Translations under genes and position numbers: made by a program
The notes under the pieces: model-generated
The model's database searches: none
What the model saw: the letters and a program-made list of their open reading frames with translations, nothing else
Told to the model about the DNA's origin: nothing
Source: Candidatus Hydrogenedentota bacterium
Lineage (GTDB): Bacteria > Hydrogenedentota > Hydrogenedentia > Hydrogenedentales > JAGMZX01
NCBI GenBank assembly: GCA_029556545.1
Contig: JAKQEQ010000017.1
Location: forward strand, 124,001 to 188,000
DNA length: 64,000 nucleotides
Direction of reading: 5' to 3'
Part shown: in pieces, positions 16,175-32,444 of the stretch
Layout of the letters: each line of letters begins with the position of its first letter
Position numbering within the stretch: position 1 is the first letter of the stretch

Positions 16175-18693
16175 TATGCGCCTCCGGGCATGCGGATGAT
16201 GTTCGCGCCGCCGTCTTCTTTCTTCATTTCCGGGTATGCGATGCGCGTGTGCGATGCGCTTAGCACGCGCCGCATGAGCAACGACGCAATCACGTTGAGG
16301 TCCTTCATGGTCAAATCGCATTCGTCGAACTGGCCGTCCGCGGCGCGCGCCGCGATGATCTTGTCGATGAATTCGCGCACCCGTTCCTCGTTCGGGTTCT
16401 TGATGGACCGCACGCCGGACTCAACTGCGTCGCAGATCATGAGGATAGCGGTTTCACGGCGCTGCGGTTTCGGTCCGGGGTAGCGGAAGTCCTCCTCGCG
16501 AACGTCGCCGTGCTTATGCTGTTCGCGGGCCAGATTGTAGAAGAACCCAATCATAGTCGTGCCATGATGTTCCAGAATGCCGTCAATGATGGGCTTGGGC
16601 AGGTGATGCTCCCGCGCGAGTTCGACGCCGTAGGTCACATGCGCCGCGATAGCGCGCGCGCTCAGTCGCGGCGGCAGTTCGTCATGAATGTTTACGCCGC
16701 GCTGGTTCTCCGTGAAGTACTCGGGGCGCCGCATCTTGCCGATATCGTGGTAGTACGCGCAGACGCGCGCGAGCAGCCCGTTCGCACCAACGGCTTCCGC
16801 CGCGGCCTCGGCAAGTTGCCCCATCATCAGCGAATGCGACCAGGTCGCCGGCACTTCCATGGCCAGCATTCCGAGCACCTCGTTGTTCAGGTCGGAGTAT
16901 TCGAGCAGTTGAATGTCGGTGGTAATGCCGAACAGCCGTTCGAGCGGCGACAACACGCCCGGGACGATGAGCAGGCACAGGAAGCCGTTGAGCGCGATGA
17001 GCATGAGGTGCCGCGCGGCGCTCTCGCTGAACAATGCGTCCGTGGCCAGGATAAGCGCGAGCATCGCGACCACGCCTGCGAGCAGCGCCTTCAGCGTCGC
17101 GGCGGTCATGTCGCTGCGCCGCCGCACTTTGAATATGCTGAAGACGCCCGCCAGCGACATGGCCGTGGTTACCACCGCCACGCGCCAGTCGTAACCGTAT
17201 TGCGCTGAGACCAACCCCGCGGCGACAAGCGTAAACAGGGCGGCGAGCCGCACGTTAATCAGGATGGCGTACAAGATCGCAGCCGCCGCGACCGGCAGCA
17301 GAAAGCCCGTCGGATCGAAGTAGTAGACAACTCGTCCGGCCATCAACAGTCCGCATAACAGCAGCAGGGCGACATACAGCTCCTTGTCCTGTTCGGCCGG
17401 CGACTTCGATCCGAAGAGGACGGTCGCGCGGCTCAGGCACGCGAGCGCCATCACGCCCAAGATGATATGCGCGAAAAACGTCGTGTGTAGCCGCCGCGAA
17501 GGCCGCTGGTACGACCGCAGTTTTTCAAGATAGGTTCGGACATCCGATCGCGACTGGGTCGTCCAGCGCTCGCCCTCGTCCTGGATGACCTCGTGGGCCT
17601 GAATCTCTTTCATGACGGGCGGCACGGCGCTGCCCGCCTGCTGCCGGGCGTTCTTCGTCGCGTCCTCGTCCAGATAGAGCGTATCCGTAATGACCGGCGC
17701 GGCGACGGCGAAGGCGGCGTCGCTCAGCTTGCCCCAGTCGAAATCCGGGTCTTGCTGTTCTCGTGCATACAGCTTGGCCGAGGATTCGAGGCGCCCACGC
17801 AATGCCTCGGCGGCCTGTGCGGGGTCCGGTACACTGGCCAAGGTGCGTTCTTCGCCGAGCTTCTGGCCGGCGGCGGGGTCCTCGCGCAGGACCACGATCC
17901 GCCGGTCGATGGTGTCGGGCGCAACCTCCGCGCCACGCACGCCCTGCATCAGCGTGAATTCCAGGTCCTCGCGCGCCATGCGCGCCAACAGTTCCCCCAT
18001 CCCGAAGGAGAGCAGGCCCGAGGTATCCGGATTCAACGCCGCGACCGGAAGCGCTTCGGGGACATCTTCGGCGGAGCGCTCGGCCGCCTCGGGCGTCGCG
18101 GCGGGCTCCGCGAATACGCGGTCCGGCAGTGAGAACAGGTCCGGCGTCAACCAGAGCGCCAGTGTGGCCGGCTCAAGGGCGCCGCCCAGCAGCGGGTCAT
18201 CGCCGAGCCCGGCGATGTACTCGGCGACGGCCTTATCCACCACTTCCTTGGGCGACAGGGCGGAGTTGGAGGCGCGCAGCGCGTCGATAATACGCCGCGA
18301 GACCTCCGGCCAGTGGGCGCGGATCGCGGTGATCTGCTCGCCTAACCGCGTCAATTGTTCGCGCACCCGGTCGCGTTGCACGCGGTACGTGTATGGCGCT
18401 TTCGCCGCGGCGGCGGCCCGGGCCTGATCCGTCTTTTCGAGGTCCACTGACTCGAAGAAGAACGAAGCCTGGTACCGTTGTGTAGCCACAATCTGCTTGT
18501 CAATATCGAGATCGAGGGACTGAGGCGGCTGCTCCGGCATGCGGGTGACCATAAGGACTACAACGGCCAGAGCCGCGGCAAGAACACCGCGCCGGAGCAC
18601 CATCGCACGGCCACGCGCGGCGTCGCCGTCATCGGCGGCGCGCAGCGCAAAGGCGCCGAAGCGAGATTTCTTTTGCCCGAAGCGACCGATCAT
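16174..18693 (-). CDS. pgpH: 7TM-HD phosphohydrolase, PgpH-like cyclic di-AMP phosphodiesterase
   Basis: An 839-residue inner-membrane protein of the 7TMR-HD family. One N-terminal helix (near 32-48) is followed by a long extracytoplasmic 7TMR-HDED domain (to about 410), then about seven membrane helices (about 415-610). The cytoplasmic HD phosphohydrolase domain follows, with YYHDIGKM and EHHGT motifs near 670-740. In Firmicutes this family degrades cyclic di-AMP. Whether this organism makes that nucleotide is not shown in the window. The start overlaps the phoH stop as ATGA, and ybeY follows with a one-base overlap, the conserved phoH-pgpH-ybeY order. Confidence 0.9.
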   Translation of the reverse strand: MIGRFGQKKSRFGAFALRAADDGDAARGRAMVLRRGVLAAALAVVVLMVTRMPEQPPQSLDLDIDKQIVATQRYQASFFFESVDLEKTDQARAAAAAKAPYTYRVQRDRVREQLTRLGEQITAIRAHWPEVSRRIIDALRASNSALSPKEVVDKAVAEYIAGLGDDPLLGGALEPATLALWLTPDLFSLPDRVFAEPAATPEAAERSAEDVPEALPVAALNPDTSGLLSFGMGELLARMAREDLEFTLMQGVRGAEVAPDTIDRRIVVLREDPAAGQKLGEERTLASVPDPAQAAEALRGRLESSAKLYAREQQDPDFDWGKLSDAAFAVAAPVITDTLYLDEDATKNARQQAGSAVPPVMKEIQAHEVIQDEGERWTTQSRSDVRTYLEKLRSYQRPSRRLHTTFFAHIILGVMALACLSRATVLFGSKSPAEQDKELYVALLLLCGLLMAGRVVYYFDPTGFLLPVAAAAILYAILINVRLAALFTLVAAGLVSAQYGYDWRVAVVTTAMSLAGVFSIFKVRRRSDMTAATLKALLAGVVAMLALILATDALFSESAARHLMLIALNGFLCLLIVPGVLSPLERLFGITTDIQLLEYSDLNNEVLGMLAMEVPATWSHSLMMGQLAEAAAEAVGANGLLARVCAYYHDIGKMRRPEYFTENQRGVNIHDELPPRLSARAIAAHVTYGVELAREHHLPKPIIDGILEHHGTTMIGFFYNLAREQHKHGDVREEDFRYPGPKPQRRETAILMICDAVESGVRSIKNPNEERVREFIDKIIAARAADGQFDECDLTMKDLNVIASLLMRRVLSASHTRIAYPEMKKEDGGANIIRMPGGA

Positions 18694-19607
18694 GAAATGG
18701 AATCCACGTCGTTCACGGCGATACGGTTCGGCGCGACGGGGGCTACCTGTGTCTGGTCCGCCCGGTCCGCCTCATAGGCGTCAATAATGCGCTGCACCAG
18801 CGGATGCCGCACGACGTCTTCCTTCGTCAGGCACACGATTCCAATGCCCGGCACGTCGCGGAGAATGCGGCGTGCCTCGATCAAGCCCGATTTTGCGCCT
18901 TTCGGCAGGTCGATCTGGGTGATGTCGCCCGTGATCACGGAGCGTGACCCCTTGCCCAGACGGGTCAGAAACATGAGCATCTGTTCCGTGGTTGTGTTCT
19001 GCGCCTCATCAAGGATTATGAATGCGTTGTCCAGGGTGCGCCCCCGCATGAACGCCAGCGGGGCCACCTCGATGCGCTCCTGGTCCATCAGGCGGCGCAC
19101 ACGCTCCAGGTCCACCATCGAGTACAGCGCGTCATAAAGCGGGCGAAGGTATGGGTTGACCTTCTCCTCGATGTCACCCGGCAGAAAGCCCAGACTTTCG
19201 CCGGCCTCGACGGCGGGCCGCGTAAGGATTAGCCGCGTTACTTCTTTGTTCAGCAACGACGATACCGCAGCCGCCATGGCGAGGTAGGTCTTCCCGGTGC
19301 CGGCGGGGCCGATCACGAGAGTTGTTTCGCAACGCTTGATCGTGTCCAGGTAGAATTTCTGGCCGTGCGTGCGCGGGCGGATGGGCATGTCGTTCCGCAG
19401 CACAGCGTGGCGCTGCGACAAGACCTCCCCGAATCGCGCGTCGCGCCCCTGGCGCAGTTCATCGAGCGCATAAGTGACATCGGCGACGGTAGGCGTGTGC
19501 CCGCCACGCACGGCATCGAGAAGTCCCGTCAGCAATTCAACGACCGTCGGCGCTTCCTCGCTGTCGCCAATCACGACGACCTTCGCGCCCCGGTCCACAA
19601 TTCGCAC
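18690..19607 (-). CDS. phoH: PhoH-family ATPase
   Basis: A P-loop ATPase of the PhoH/PhoL group, linked to RNA processing with YbeY. Walker A is GPAGTGKTYLA and Walker B FIILDEAQNTT, followed by a sensor motif GKGSRSVITGD. From GTG at 19607 the protein has 305 residues. However, the reading frame stays open upstream and encodes residues that fit the normal PhoH N-terminus (EEAVKLLGHNGELRKRI) back to about 19703. In that stretch I find no ATG, GTG or TTG, only CTG at 19703 and ATT at 19691, until the stop of the DivIC-like gene. The true start is therefore probably a rare codon near 19690-19703. Confidence 0.9.
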   Translation of the reverse strand: MRIVDRGAKVVVIGDSEEAPTVVELLTGLLDAVRGGHTPTVADVTYALDELRQGRDARFGEVLSQRHAVLRNDMPIRPRTHGQKFYLDTIKRCETTLVIGPAGTGKTYLAMAAAVSSLLNKEVTRLILTRPAVEAGESLGFLPGDIEEKVNPYLRPLYDALYSMVDLERVRRLMDQERIEVAPLAFMRGRTLDNAFIILDEAQNTTTEQMLMFLTRLGKGSRSVITGDITQIDLPKGAKSGLIEARRILRDVPGIGIVCLTKEDVVRHPLVQRIIDAYEADRADQTQVAPVAPNRIAVNDVDSIS

Positions 19608-19775
19608 CTGGGTTTCCGCCTGGATGCGTTTGCGTAACTCCCCGTTGTGTCCGAGGAGTTTGACGGCCTCTTCTTGACTGTTGAGTTGAATTTCGTGATT
19701 CAGGTCGCGTCCGCGTCCTTCTGTTGCCTTGACACGCGGGCAGCCGCCCGTTCGCGGGCCGCCCGGGCCCTGATC

Positions 19776-20204
19776 TCAGGGACCCGGCGTCAGAGGCGCC
19801 TCGATCGGCTGTGCTCCCGTTTCCGCGTCGGGGGACATATTTCCCGGCGTGGCTGCTTCCGACTTCGGGCCGGACGAAACGGGTTCGGCAAAATGCTGTT
19901 CTGAGGCGTCCCCTTCCGGGGCCACCTTGATCTGGTAGGCCTTCTCGCCCGGCTTGAGAAACTTGCCCGTACCGCGGATTTCCACCTCGAGCGCGAATGG
20001 GTCCGACTCGAGACACTGTACCCGCGCCTCGGCCTTATCCACCATGTCGCGCAATCGCTCCAGATCCCGTTGCCGGCTCTCGACCTGCTCTTTGGTCTGG
20101 ACATTCAGTTCGCGACGAGGTTCGAGGCCCTGCCAATACGTCACGGACAGCGCCACGCCCGAGCTCAGGAGTACAAGATATGTCACCACGCGAAAACGCT
20201 TCAT
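19776..20204 (-). CDS. FtsB/DivIC-family septum formation protein
   Basis: A small bitopic division protein. It has a short cytoplasmic start, one membrane helix (near 5-22: VVTYLVLLSSGVALSVTYW), then a coiled coil with repeated Glu/Arg/Leu heptads to about 55. The family's closing motif near 80 is FLKPGEKAYQIK. The family links FtsL and FtsQ at the septum. A proline- and glutamate-rich tail of about 40 residues follows, which typical members lack. Start at ATG 20204 with GGAGG seven bases upstream. It lies between eno and phoH; eno next to a DivIC/FtsB gene is a widely conserved pairing. Confidence 0.82.
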   Translation of the reverse strand: MKRFRVVTYLVLLSSGVALSVTYWQGLEPRRELNVQTKEQVESRQRDLERLRDMVDKAEARVQCLESDPFALEVEIRGTGKFLKPGEKAYQIKVAPEGDASEQHFAEPVSSGPKSEAATPGNMSPDAETGAQPIEAPLTPGP

Positions 20205-20307
20205 AGAGACGCCTCCGGGACCCTCGCACAGGGTCCTGCTGGAAACGAAACCAAACCGGTTTGCTCCGTCACCTCTATTTTCGCGCAATCCGCACCCTTT
20301 TGTAAAC

Positions 20308-22453
<2,146 letters not shown>

Positions 22454-22522
22454 GGGTTGGCCGATAAGTGATGGCGCGAAGGCGCCGCTTGGTCCCGTTT
22501 CACCGGGGATGACGGCCCGTGT

Positions 22523-23488
22523 TCACAGGAATATGCGCACACGGCTGCGCTCGCGCAGGTCTGCAATCCACTTCTTATAGCGTTCATCGGCGTAGCGGGC
22601 GCGGAGCCGGGGCTCGATTTCCGTTCGCGCCTCCTCGAAAGACGCCGTACCCGCATTCTCCCTGCCCTCCGACTTCAGGAGGTGGTACCCCCACTGGGTC
22701 TCGACCGGTTCGCCGACGCCGCCCTCGGGCAGTGCGAAGGCCGCCGATTCGAGTTCCGCCACGAGGTCGCCCCGGCTGACCCAGCCCATGAGGCCGCCCT
22801 GCGCCGCCTCGGGGCCTTCAGAGTACTGTTTCGCGAGCTCTACGAAGTCCGCGCCCATACGGGCTTCTTCGGCGATTGCCTCGAGGCGCGCCTTGGCCCG
22901 GACCCGCTCGGCGGTCGCGGCGCCGGCGCTCAAGAAGACGCGGCGCAGTCTGACGCGCTCGGGGCGGACGTATTCGTCCTGGTGATCCTGATAGTACTGG
23001 CGGGCGTCCGCGTCCGAGATCACGACATCGCGCTCGAACGCGCGCCGCTTCTGTATGCCGACCGAGACGGCCATGATTTGCCTGCGAAGGCTCTCCCGGA
23101 AGTCGCTCATCGATTCGCCGGCTTCTTCGAGCGCGCGACGGAACTCCTCGATGGAATTATATCCCTGGATAATCTTCGAAAGGCGTTCCTCGACGTCCTT
23201 GTCGCTCACTTCGATGCCCGCGAGCTGCGCCTCGCGATAGAGGATTCTGCGTTCGATCGCGGTGTCCAGCGCTTCTCGAACGGCCTTCTGTCTCTCCTGT
23301 TCGAAGGCTTGCTGCGAGGGCGCGCGCAAGCGCAACTCTTCGAGCAACGGCGCGGTCTCGCTCAGCACGTCGCTGAGCAGGATGACCTCCGTGTCGACCG
23401 TTGCCGCGATCCGGTCCACAATTTCCGGATACGCCGGCGCTGCCACAATCGCAACGATCAGCAAAATGGAGCCCCATCGAGTGTTCAC
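22523..23488 (-). CDS. SurA-like periplasmic peptidyl-prolyl isomerase
   Basis: A 321-residue exported folding factor. After a signal sequence (ILLIVAIVAAPAYPE) comes a SurA N-terminal chaperone domain (to about 165), then one parvulin PPIase domain (about 170-275). This has the patterns FVELAKQYSEGPEAAQGGLMGW and ETQWGYHLLKSEG. E. coli SurA has two parvulin domains; one copy is common elsewhere. Start set at GTG 23488, with GGAGG eight bases upstream, rather than the longer frame to 23656. It likely helps outer-membrane protein assembly. It follows rpoC by 170 bases on the same strand. Confidence 0.87.
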   Translation of the reverse strand: MNTRWGSILLIVAIVAAPAYPEIVDRIAATVDTEVILLSDVLSETAPLLEELRLRAPSQQAFEQERQKAVREALDTAIERRILYREAQLAGIEVSDKDVEERLSKIIQGYNSIEEFRRALEEAGESMSDFRESLRRQIMAVSVGIQKRRAFERDVVISDADARQYYQDHQDEYVRPERVRLRRVFLSAGAATAERVRAKARLEAIAEEARMGADFVELAKQYSEGPEAAQGGLMGWVSRGDLVAELESAAFALPEGGVGEPVETQWGYHLLKSEGRENAGTASFEEARTEIEPRLRARYADERYKKWIADLRERSRVRIFL

Positions 23489-23658
23489 GTTTCTCGCCTC
23501 CACGAAAATGCCGGAACGCCGCCCCGCCGCCGGCTGTCCGCAGGTTTGACCACGGAGGCGGCTTGACTGCCCCGGTGTTACGCCCCGAGAGGATACCAGA
23601 AGGACCACAGGCGCACAAAGCGTCACACCCGCGGCCTTCCCTGTCTTCGGTTTCATAT

Positions 23659-26600
23659 TCAGGCTTCGCCGCCCGCCTCCGCCGCCGGCGTGTCAATTTC
23701 GAGTTCGTCGGTGAAGTCTTCCAGTTCGGCCACCTTCAGGACCGGCTGCGAATTCTGGTAGTGAGGACTACCCGTGCCCGCCGGGATAAGGTGCCCGATG
23801 ATGACATTTTCCTTGAGCCCGGCCAGCAGATCCTTCTTGCCGCTCAGGGCTGCGTCCGTGAGTACGCGGGTGGTCTGCTGGAACGAGGCCGCGGCGATAA
23901 AGCTCTCCGTCGAGAGCGCGGCCTTCGTAATGCCCTGGAGAACGGGGGTTGCCTCCGCCGGGCGGCCGTTGCGGCGCTGGGTTTGTTCGTTGATCTCGGC
24001 GAAGCGGATTTTGTCGACTTCCTCGTGAGCCAGGAACTGCGTGTCGCCCGGGTCGTCCTTGATGCGCACCTTGCGCAGCATCTGGCGAATGATGACCTCG
24101 ATGTGCTTGTCGTTCGTACGAACCCCTTGCAGGCGATACACCTGCTGCACCTCGTCCAGGAGATAGCGCCGCAGTTGGTCTTCGCCCTGAACCTCCAGAA
24201 TATCCTGCGGAATGACCGGGCCGTCCGTCAGCCGTTGGCCCGCGTAGACGCGGTCGCCCGTCTGCACGTTCAGGTGCTTGCCTGGCGGAATCGTATATTC
24301 GCGTTCCTTGCCCACCGGCGGGGTCACCCTTAGCCGCCGCATCCCCTTTACCGTGCCGCCCAACTCGACGATACCGTCGATGTGGCTGATAATCGCGGGG
24401 TCCTTCGGTTGGCGCGCTTCAAACAACTCGGCGACGCGCGGCAGGCCGCCCGTGATGTCCTTCGTCTTGCTTATCTGCCGCGGCGTCTTGGCCAGCAGGT
24501 CGCCGGCGCGCACCTTGGCGCCGTCGGCCACCAGCACGTGCGTCTGCGCCGGCACCGTCGCGAACGAAAGCACTTCTCCATCCTTGCCGAGGATCGTAAC
24601 CTGAGGGTGCAAGTCCTGCTTGTGCTCGGTAATGACGCGCTCCTCGAGTCCCGTATCCGGGTTAATCTCCACGTGCATGGTCATTCCTTCCACCATGCCC
24701 TCGAGCCGCACCACGCCCGATGCCTCCGCCATGATCGAAATGTTGTAGGGGTCCCAATGGTAAAGCACTTGGCCCTTACGCACCTTTTGTCCGTCGTCCG
24801 CGAAAAGAACGCAGCCCGCCGGCACCGCATACCGCTGCAGTTCCTTGCCGTCCGCATCCAGTACGCCGATTTCGCCGCCGCGGTTCACGACCACGCGGTT
24901 GCCCTCGCGAGTGGCTGTGCGGACGTTGCGGAACTCGACGGTCCCACCCTCGATCACCTTCACCTCGCTGCTCTCGACCTGTCGCGTCGCCGCGCCGCCG
25001 ATGTGGAACGTGCGCATGGTCAACTGAGTCCCTGGCTCGCCGATGGACTGCGCCGCGATGATGCCGACGGCCTCGCCCAATTCGACCAGCTTGCCGGTGG
25101 CGAGATTACGTCCGTAGCACAAGGCGCAAACGCCGCGCTTCGCTTGACAGGTAAGCACCGAGCGGATTTTCACGCCGGGCAGGCCGTACTCCGTCAACAG
25201 TCGCGCCGTTTCCTCGGTAATTTCCTCGTTCGCTGCGATCACCGGATCCGATTGGCCCGGCACCATCACGTCGTCCAGGACGTAGCGACCGACAACGCGC
25301 TCCTCAAGCGGCGCGATGACCTCCGCACCATCCATAAGCGGCTCGACCCAGACACCGTTGAGCGTGCCGCAGTCGTGTTCCTCGATGGTCACGTCCTGCG
25401 CCACATCAACGAGACGGCGCGTCAGATAGCCGGCGTCCGCGGTCTTGAGGGCCGTATCGGCCAGCCCCTTGCGCGCGCCGTGGGAGGAGATAAAGTACTC
25501 GACCACGGTGAGCCCCTCGCGGAAATTCGAGGTGATGGGTGACTCGATGATTTCACCGGACGGCTTGGCCATGAGGCCGCGCATGGCGGCCAACTGGCGG
25601 ATTTGCGACTTCGAACCGCGTGCCTTCGACTGATACATCAGGTGAATGCCGCTGAAGCCCTGCTCATGCTCGGTCATGTACTTGAGCATTTCGGCGGCGA
25701 CCCGCTCCGACGCGCCGGTCCAAAGGTCGATAATCTTGTTGTACCGTTCGCCTTCGGTGATGAGGCCGTTCTGATACTGTTCGTCGATGCGCTTGACTTC
25801 CTGCTGCGCGGCCTCGATCAATTGTTTCTTGCTGTCCGGAACAATCATGTCGCCGATGGCAATGGAAATGCCGGAAAGGGTGGCGTACTTGAACCCGACC
25901 CGCTTCAAAGCGTCGAGGAGTTCGATGGTCTTCGCGTGGCCGTGCCGCTTGTAGCAGTTAGCAATGACCCTGCCGACCGTCGCCTGGTCGTGTTCGCGGT
26001 TTACGTCCTCGAGTCGAATCTCGGCCGGAAGCGCATCGCACAGCAAGATCCGACCGACGGTCGTGTCCACGATGCGGCCTTCCTCGTCGCGCACCTTGAC
26101 CGCCGCGTGAATGTCCACTTTGCCGGCGGCATGAGCCATGATGACCGCGTCAAGGCTGGGATACACCTTGCCCGGCCGGAGATATTCGCCTTTCTTTCCG
26201 ACCCATTCCGCCTTCCACTCGCCCAAGGCGCCCGCCCGCGCGCGCGTCATCCACGCGATGCCGAGTACGATGTCCTGCGAGGGCGTCACGATCGGGCTGC
26301 CGTCGGAAGGAGAAAAGATGTTCGACGAGGCCATCATGAGCAAGTGGGCCTCGAGCTGCGCCGCGGGCATTAAGGGGACATGCACCGCCATCTGGTCGCC
26401 GTCGAAGTCCGCGTTGAACGCGCGGCAGACCAGAGGGTGAATGCGTATGGCCTTGCCCTCGATAAGCACGGGCTGGAACGCCTGAATGCCGAGGCGGTGC
26501 AGCGTCGGCGCGCGGTTCAGCAGCACCGGGTGGTCCTTGATGACCGCTTCGAGAATGTCCCAGACCTCTTCGCGTCCTTGGGTAATGGCGCGCTTGGCCG

Positions 26601-27789
26601 CCTTGATGGTCGAGGCGGCGCCCCGCTCCTTCAACTGATGAATGATGAACGGCTCGAACAATTCGAGCGCCATCGTCTTGGGCAACCCGCATTGATGCAG
26701 CTTGAGTTCCGGGCCGACGACAATCACGGAGCGTCCTGAGTAGTCCACGCGCTTGCCCAACAGGTTTTGGCGGAACCGCCCCTGCTTGCCCTTGAGCATG
26801 TCGCTGAGCGACTTGAGCGGCCGGTTGCCCGCGCCGAGCACGGTGCGGCCATGACGGCCATTGTCGAACAGGGCGTCCACCGCTTCCTGGAGCATGCGCT
26901 TCTCGTTACGCAGAATGACCTCGGGCGCGCGCAGCTCGATCAGCCGCTTGAGGCGATTGTTGCGGTTGATGACGCGGCGATACAGGTCATTCAAGTCGCT
27001 GGTTGCATAGCGTCCGCCCTCGAGGGGGACCAGCGGGCGCAGGTCCGGTGGGATCACCGGGATGTTGTCGAGCACCATCCACGTCGGATCATTGCCGGAC
27101 TTGCGGAGGGCTTCGACGACCTTCAGGCGCTTGATGGCCTTGGCCCGCGCCTGAGCGGAGTTCGTCTTGGCGAACTTCTGATGCAATTCGGCGCTCAAGG
27201 CGTCGATGTCGATCTCGTCGAGCAGCATCTTGATGGCTTCGGCCCCCATCTTCGCCACGAACTCGCGCTTCCGTTCCGGATGGTCCATGAACTCGGACTT
27301 CGCGTCCTGGTATTCGTCCTCCGTGAGCATCTGCATCTTCTCGAGCGTCGTATCGCCGGGATCGACAACGATATACTGCTCGAAGTAGATGATCCGTTCG
27401 AGCGCGCGAATCGAGAGGTCAAGCAGGTTCCCGATGCAGCTGGGCGTCGTCTTGAAGAACCAGATGTGCGTCACCGGCGACGCCAGCTTGATATGGCCCA
27501 TGCGTTCGCGGCGCACCTTCGACTCAGTGATCTCGACACCGCACCGGTCGCAGGTGATGCCCCGGTGCTTGACCTTCTTATACTTGCCGCAGCCGCACTC
27601 CCAATCCTTCACCGGACCGAAGATGCGCTCGCAGAAGAGCCCGTCCTTCTCCGGCTTGAAGGTCCGGTAATTGATGGTCTCCGGCTTCTTGACCTCGCCG
27701 CGGGACCATTTCTGGATTTCCTCGGGAGAGGCCAGCCGGATGGATAAGGCGTCGAAGCGGTCGCCCGTTGTCGGAATGTATTTCGCCAC
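23659..27789 (-). CDS. rpoC: RNA polymerase subunit beta prime
   Basis: The 1376-residue clamp subunit of RNA polymerase. The N-terminal zinc ribbon ([16 protein letters not shown] region, residues about 65-90), the catalytic magnesium loop [12 protein letters not shown] near 460, the second zinc site ([13 protein letters not shown]) near 890 and the trigger-loop region are all present. GTG start at 27789 lies three bases after rpoB, whose last codons contain the GGAGG ribosome site. No lineage-specific large insertion is evident from length. Confidence 0.98.
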   Translation of the reverse strand: MAKYIPTTGDRFDALSIRLASPEEIQKWSRGEVKKPETINYRTFKPEKDGLFCERIFGPVKDWECGCGKYKKVKHRGITCDRCGVEITESKVRRERMGHIKLASPVTHIWFFKTTPSCIGNLLDLSIRALERIIYFEQYIVVDPGDTTLEKMQMLTEDEYQDAKSEFMDHPERKREFVAKMGAEAIKMLLDEIDIDALSAELHQKFAKTNSAQARAKAIKRLKVVEALRKSGNDPTWMVLDNIPVIPPDLRPLVPLEGGRYATSDLNDLYRRVINRNNRLKRLIELRAPEVILRNEKRMLQEAVDALFDNGRHGRTVLGAGNRPLKSLSDMLKGKQGRFRQNLLGKRVDYSGRSVIVVGPELKLHQCGLPKTMALELFEPFIIHQLKERGAASTIKAAKRAITQGREEVWDILEAVIKDHPVLLNRAPTLHRLGIQAFQPVLIEGKAIRIHPLVCRAFNADFDGDQMAVHVPLMPAAQLEAHLLMMASSNIFSPSDGSPIVTPSQDIVLGIAWMTRARAGALGEWKAEWVGKKGEYLRPGKVYPSLDAVIMAHAAGKVDIHAAVKVRDEEGRIVDTTVGRILLCDALPAEIRLEDVNREHDQATVGRVIANCYKRHGHAKTIELLDALKRVGFKYATLSGISIAIGDMIVPDSKKQLIEAAQQEVKRIDEQYQNGLITEGERYNKIIDLWTGASERVAAEMLKYMTEHEQGFSGIHLMYQSKARGSKSQIRQLAAMRGLMAKPSGEIIESPITSNFREGLTVVEYFISSHGARKGLADTALKTADAGYLTRRLVDVAQDVTIEEHDCGTLNGVWVEPLMDGAEVIAPLEERVVGRYVLDDVMVPGQSDPVIAANEEITEETARLLTEYGLPGVKIRSVLTCQAKRGVCALCYGRNLATGKLVELGEAVGIIAAQSIGEPGTQLTMRTFHIGGAATRQVESSEVKVIEGGTVEFRNVRTATREGNRVVVNRGGEIGVLDADGKELQRYAVPAGCVLFADDGQKVRKGQVLYHWDPYNISIMAEASGVVRLEGMVEGMTMHVEINPDTGLEERVITEHKQDLHPQVTILGKDGEVLSFATVPAQTHVLVADGAKVRAGDLLAKTPRQISKTKDITGGLPRVAELFEARQPKDPAIISHIDGIVELGGTVKGMRRLRVTPPVGKEREYTIPPGKHLNVQTGDRVYAGQRLTDGPVIPQDILEVQGEDQLRRYLLDEVQQVYRLQGVRTNDKHIEVIIRQMLRKVRIKDDPGDTQFLAHEEVDKIRFAEINEQTQRRNGRPAEATPVLQGITKAALSTESFIAAASFQQTTRVLTDAALSGKKDLLAGLKENVIIGHLIPAGTGSPHYQNSQPVLKVAELEDFTDELEIDTPAAEAGGEA

Positions 27790-27792
27790 GGC

Positions 27793-31653
<3,861 letters not shown>

Positions 31654-31771
31654 GCGGAGACTCCTATAGGTACGAAACAGCGATCACGGCATTAATGAAC
31701 ATCGCGTACCGTTTGTTCAGAAGGGGAACAAATCTCCGGGAAGACAGATCTCCCCTATGGAGCAGCAACAG
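31654..31771 (-). promoter_or_regulatory. rpoB leader with a hairpin
   Basis: The leader between the promoter and the rpoB ATG is about 110 bases. TTTGTTC (31712-31718) and GAACAAA (31726-31732) can pair as a 7-base-pair stem with a 7-base loop. The AGGAG ribosome site precedes the ATG. In organisms with an rplJL-rpoBC operon, control acts in the L10 leader and attenuator, which are missing here, so this leader is where control could sit. Confidence 0.45.
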
Positions 31772-31800
31772 ATTGTAGCAAGAACAACGCCAATTGTCAA
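31772..31800 (-). promoter_or_regulatory. sigma-70-type promoter of rpoBC
   Basis: On the minus strand TTGACA (31800-31795) and TACAAT (31777-31772) are separated by exactly 17 bases. This is a near-consensus promoter reading into rpoB with a start near 31765. Confidence 0.78.
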
Positions 31801-31959
31801 CAACGACCTATGCCCCGATATTTCTCCTATAACCGACGTCAGATTATGCCCTGCCCTTTGCCCCCGCGCGCCCATGATCCGTCAGCCCTTGGCGGGACCT
31901 CGCGCCGGGCAAGGAATGTCGTTTTGCCTTCCCGACGCTATCCTTACCGCAGCGTGTTC

Positions 31960-32190
31960 CTACTCATCGCCTCTCGACACGTTGACCGCTTGCGGGCCCT
32001 TGTCCGTCTCTCGCAGTTCGTAATAGACCGCGTCGCCCTGGCGCAGCGTGCGGAATCCATCCATCTGGATGGCGGTGTGGTGTACAAATACGTCGTTTGC
32101 GTCGTCTCGCAGGATGAATCCATACCCTTTCTTGTTGTTAAACCATTTGACCTTGCCTTCGAGCCTCTGTCCTACTGATGCCACGGACAC
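31960..32190 (-). CDS. cold-shock domain protein
   Basis: A 76-residue single-domain RNA/DNA chaperone of the CspA type. RNP1 appears as KGYGFI and RNP2 as VFVHH, after the standard opening GKVKWFNNKKGYG. It would melt RNA structure in the cytoplasm. Start taken as GTG 32190, preceded by GGGAGG; a second GTG six bases on is possible. A leader of about 105 bases separates it from its promoter, as in cold-induced csp genes. It is divergent from nothing: rpoB lies 306 bases downstream on the same strand under its own promoter. Confidence 0.93.
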   Translation of the reverse strand: MSVASVGQRLEGKVKWFNNKKGYGFILRDDANDVFVHHTAIQMDGFRTLRQGDAVYYELRETDKGPQAVNVSRGDE

Positions 32191-32292
32191 TGCAGAAGCC
32201 TCCCACTTGTTATGATGTCCGCCACCCGGGGCCAACATCGTACTACACACTGCACCAATCCTTTTGCCCTGTCCGAGGACTTGGCAACTTTC

Positions 32293-32309
32293 TTATCTTA
32301 ATAAGATAA
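32293..32309. promoter_or_regulatory. perfect 17-base palindrome over the cold-shock -10 box
   Basis: TTATCTTA and TAAGATAA flank a single central A. The whole -10 hexamer of the cold-shock promoter lies inside. It is in DNA upstream of or at the transcript start, so it is more likely a repressor operator than an RNA hairpin. Confidence 0.6.
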
Positions 32310-32331
32310 TACATGCGCGAGAATCTGTCAA
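32303..32331 (-). promoter_or_regulatory. putative cold-shock gene promoter
   Basis: On the minus strand a consensus TTGACA (32331-32326) is followed after 17 bases by TATCTT (32308-32303). The -10 match is moderate. Transcription would start near 32296, giving a leader of about 105 bases. Confidence 0.6.
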
Positions 32332-32444
32332 TAGCGCGAATAACCCGACCAGGATCATCGAATTTCGCGCGGTTTTTTCCAATAAACCGCATATTCGTGC
32401 CGCCGCCGTCCATCAAATGATTGAGAGTCCTCGCGTGCCGCCGG

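Noticed and set aside
32366-32392. GCGGTTT/AAACCGC stem downstream of the sensor kinase gene as a terminator
   Set aside because: The stem is followed by no T-run on the relevant strand, so an intrinsic terminator cannot be supported.
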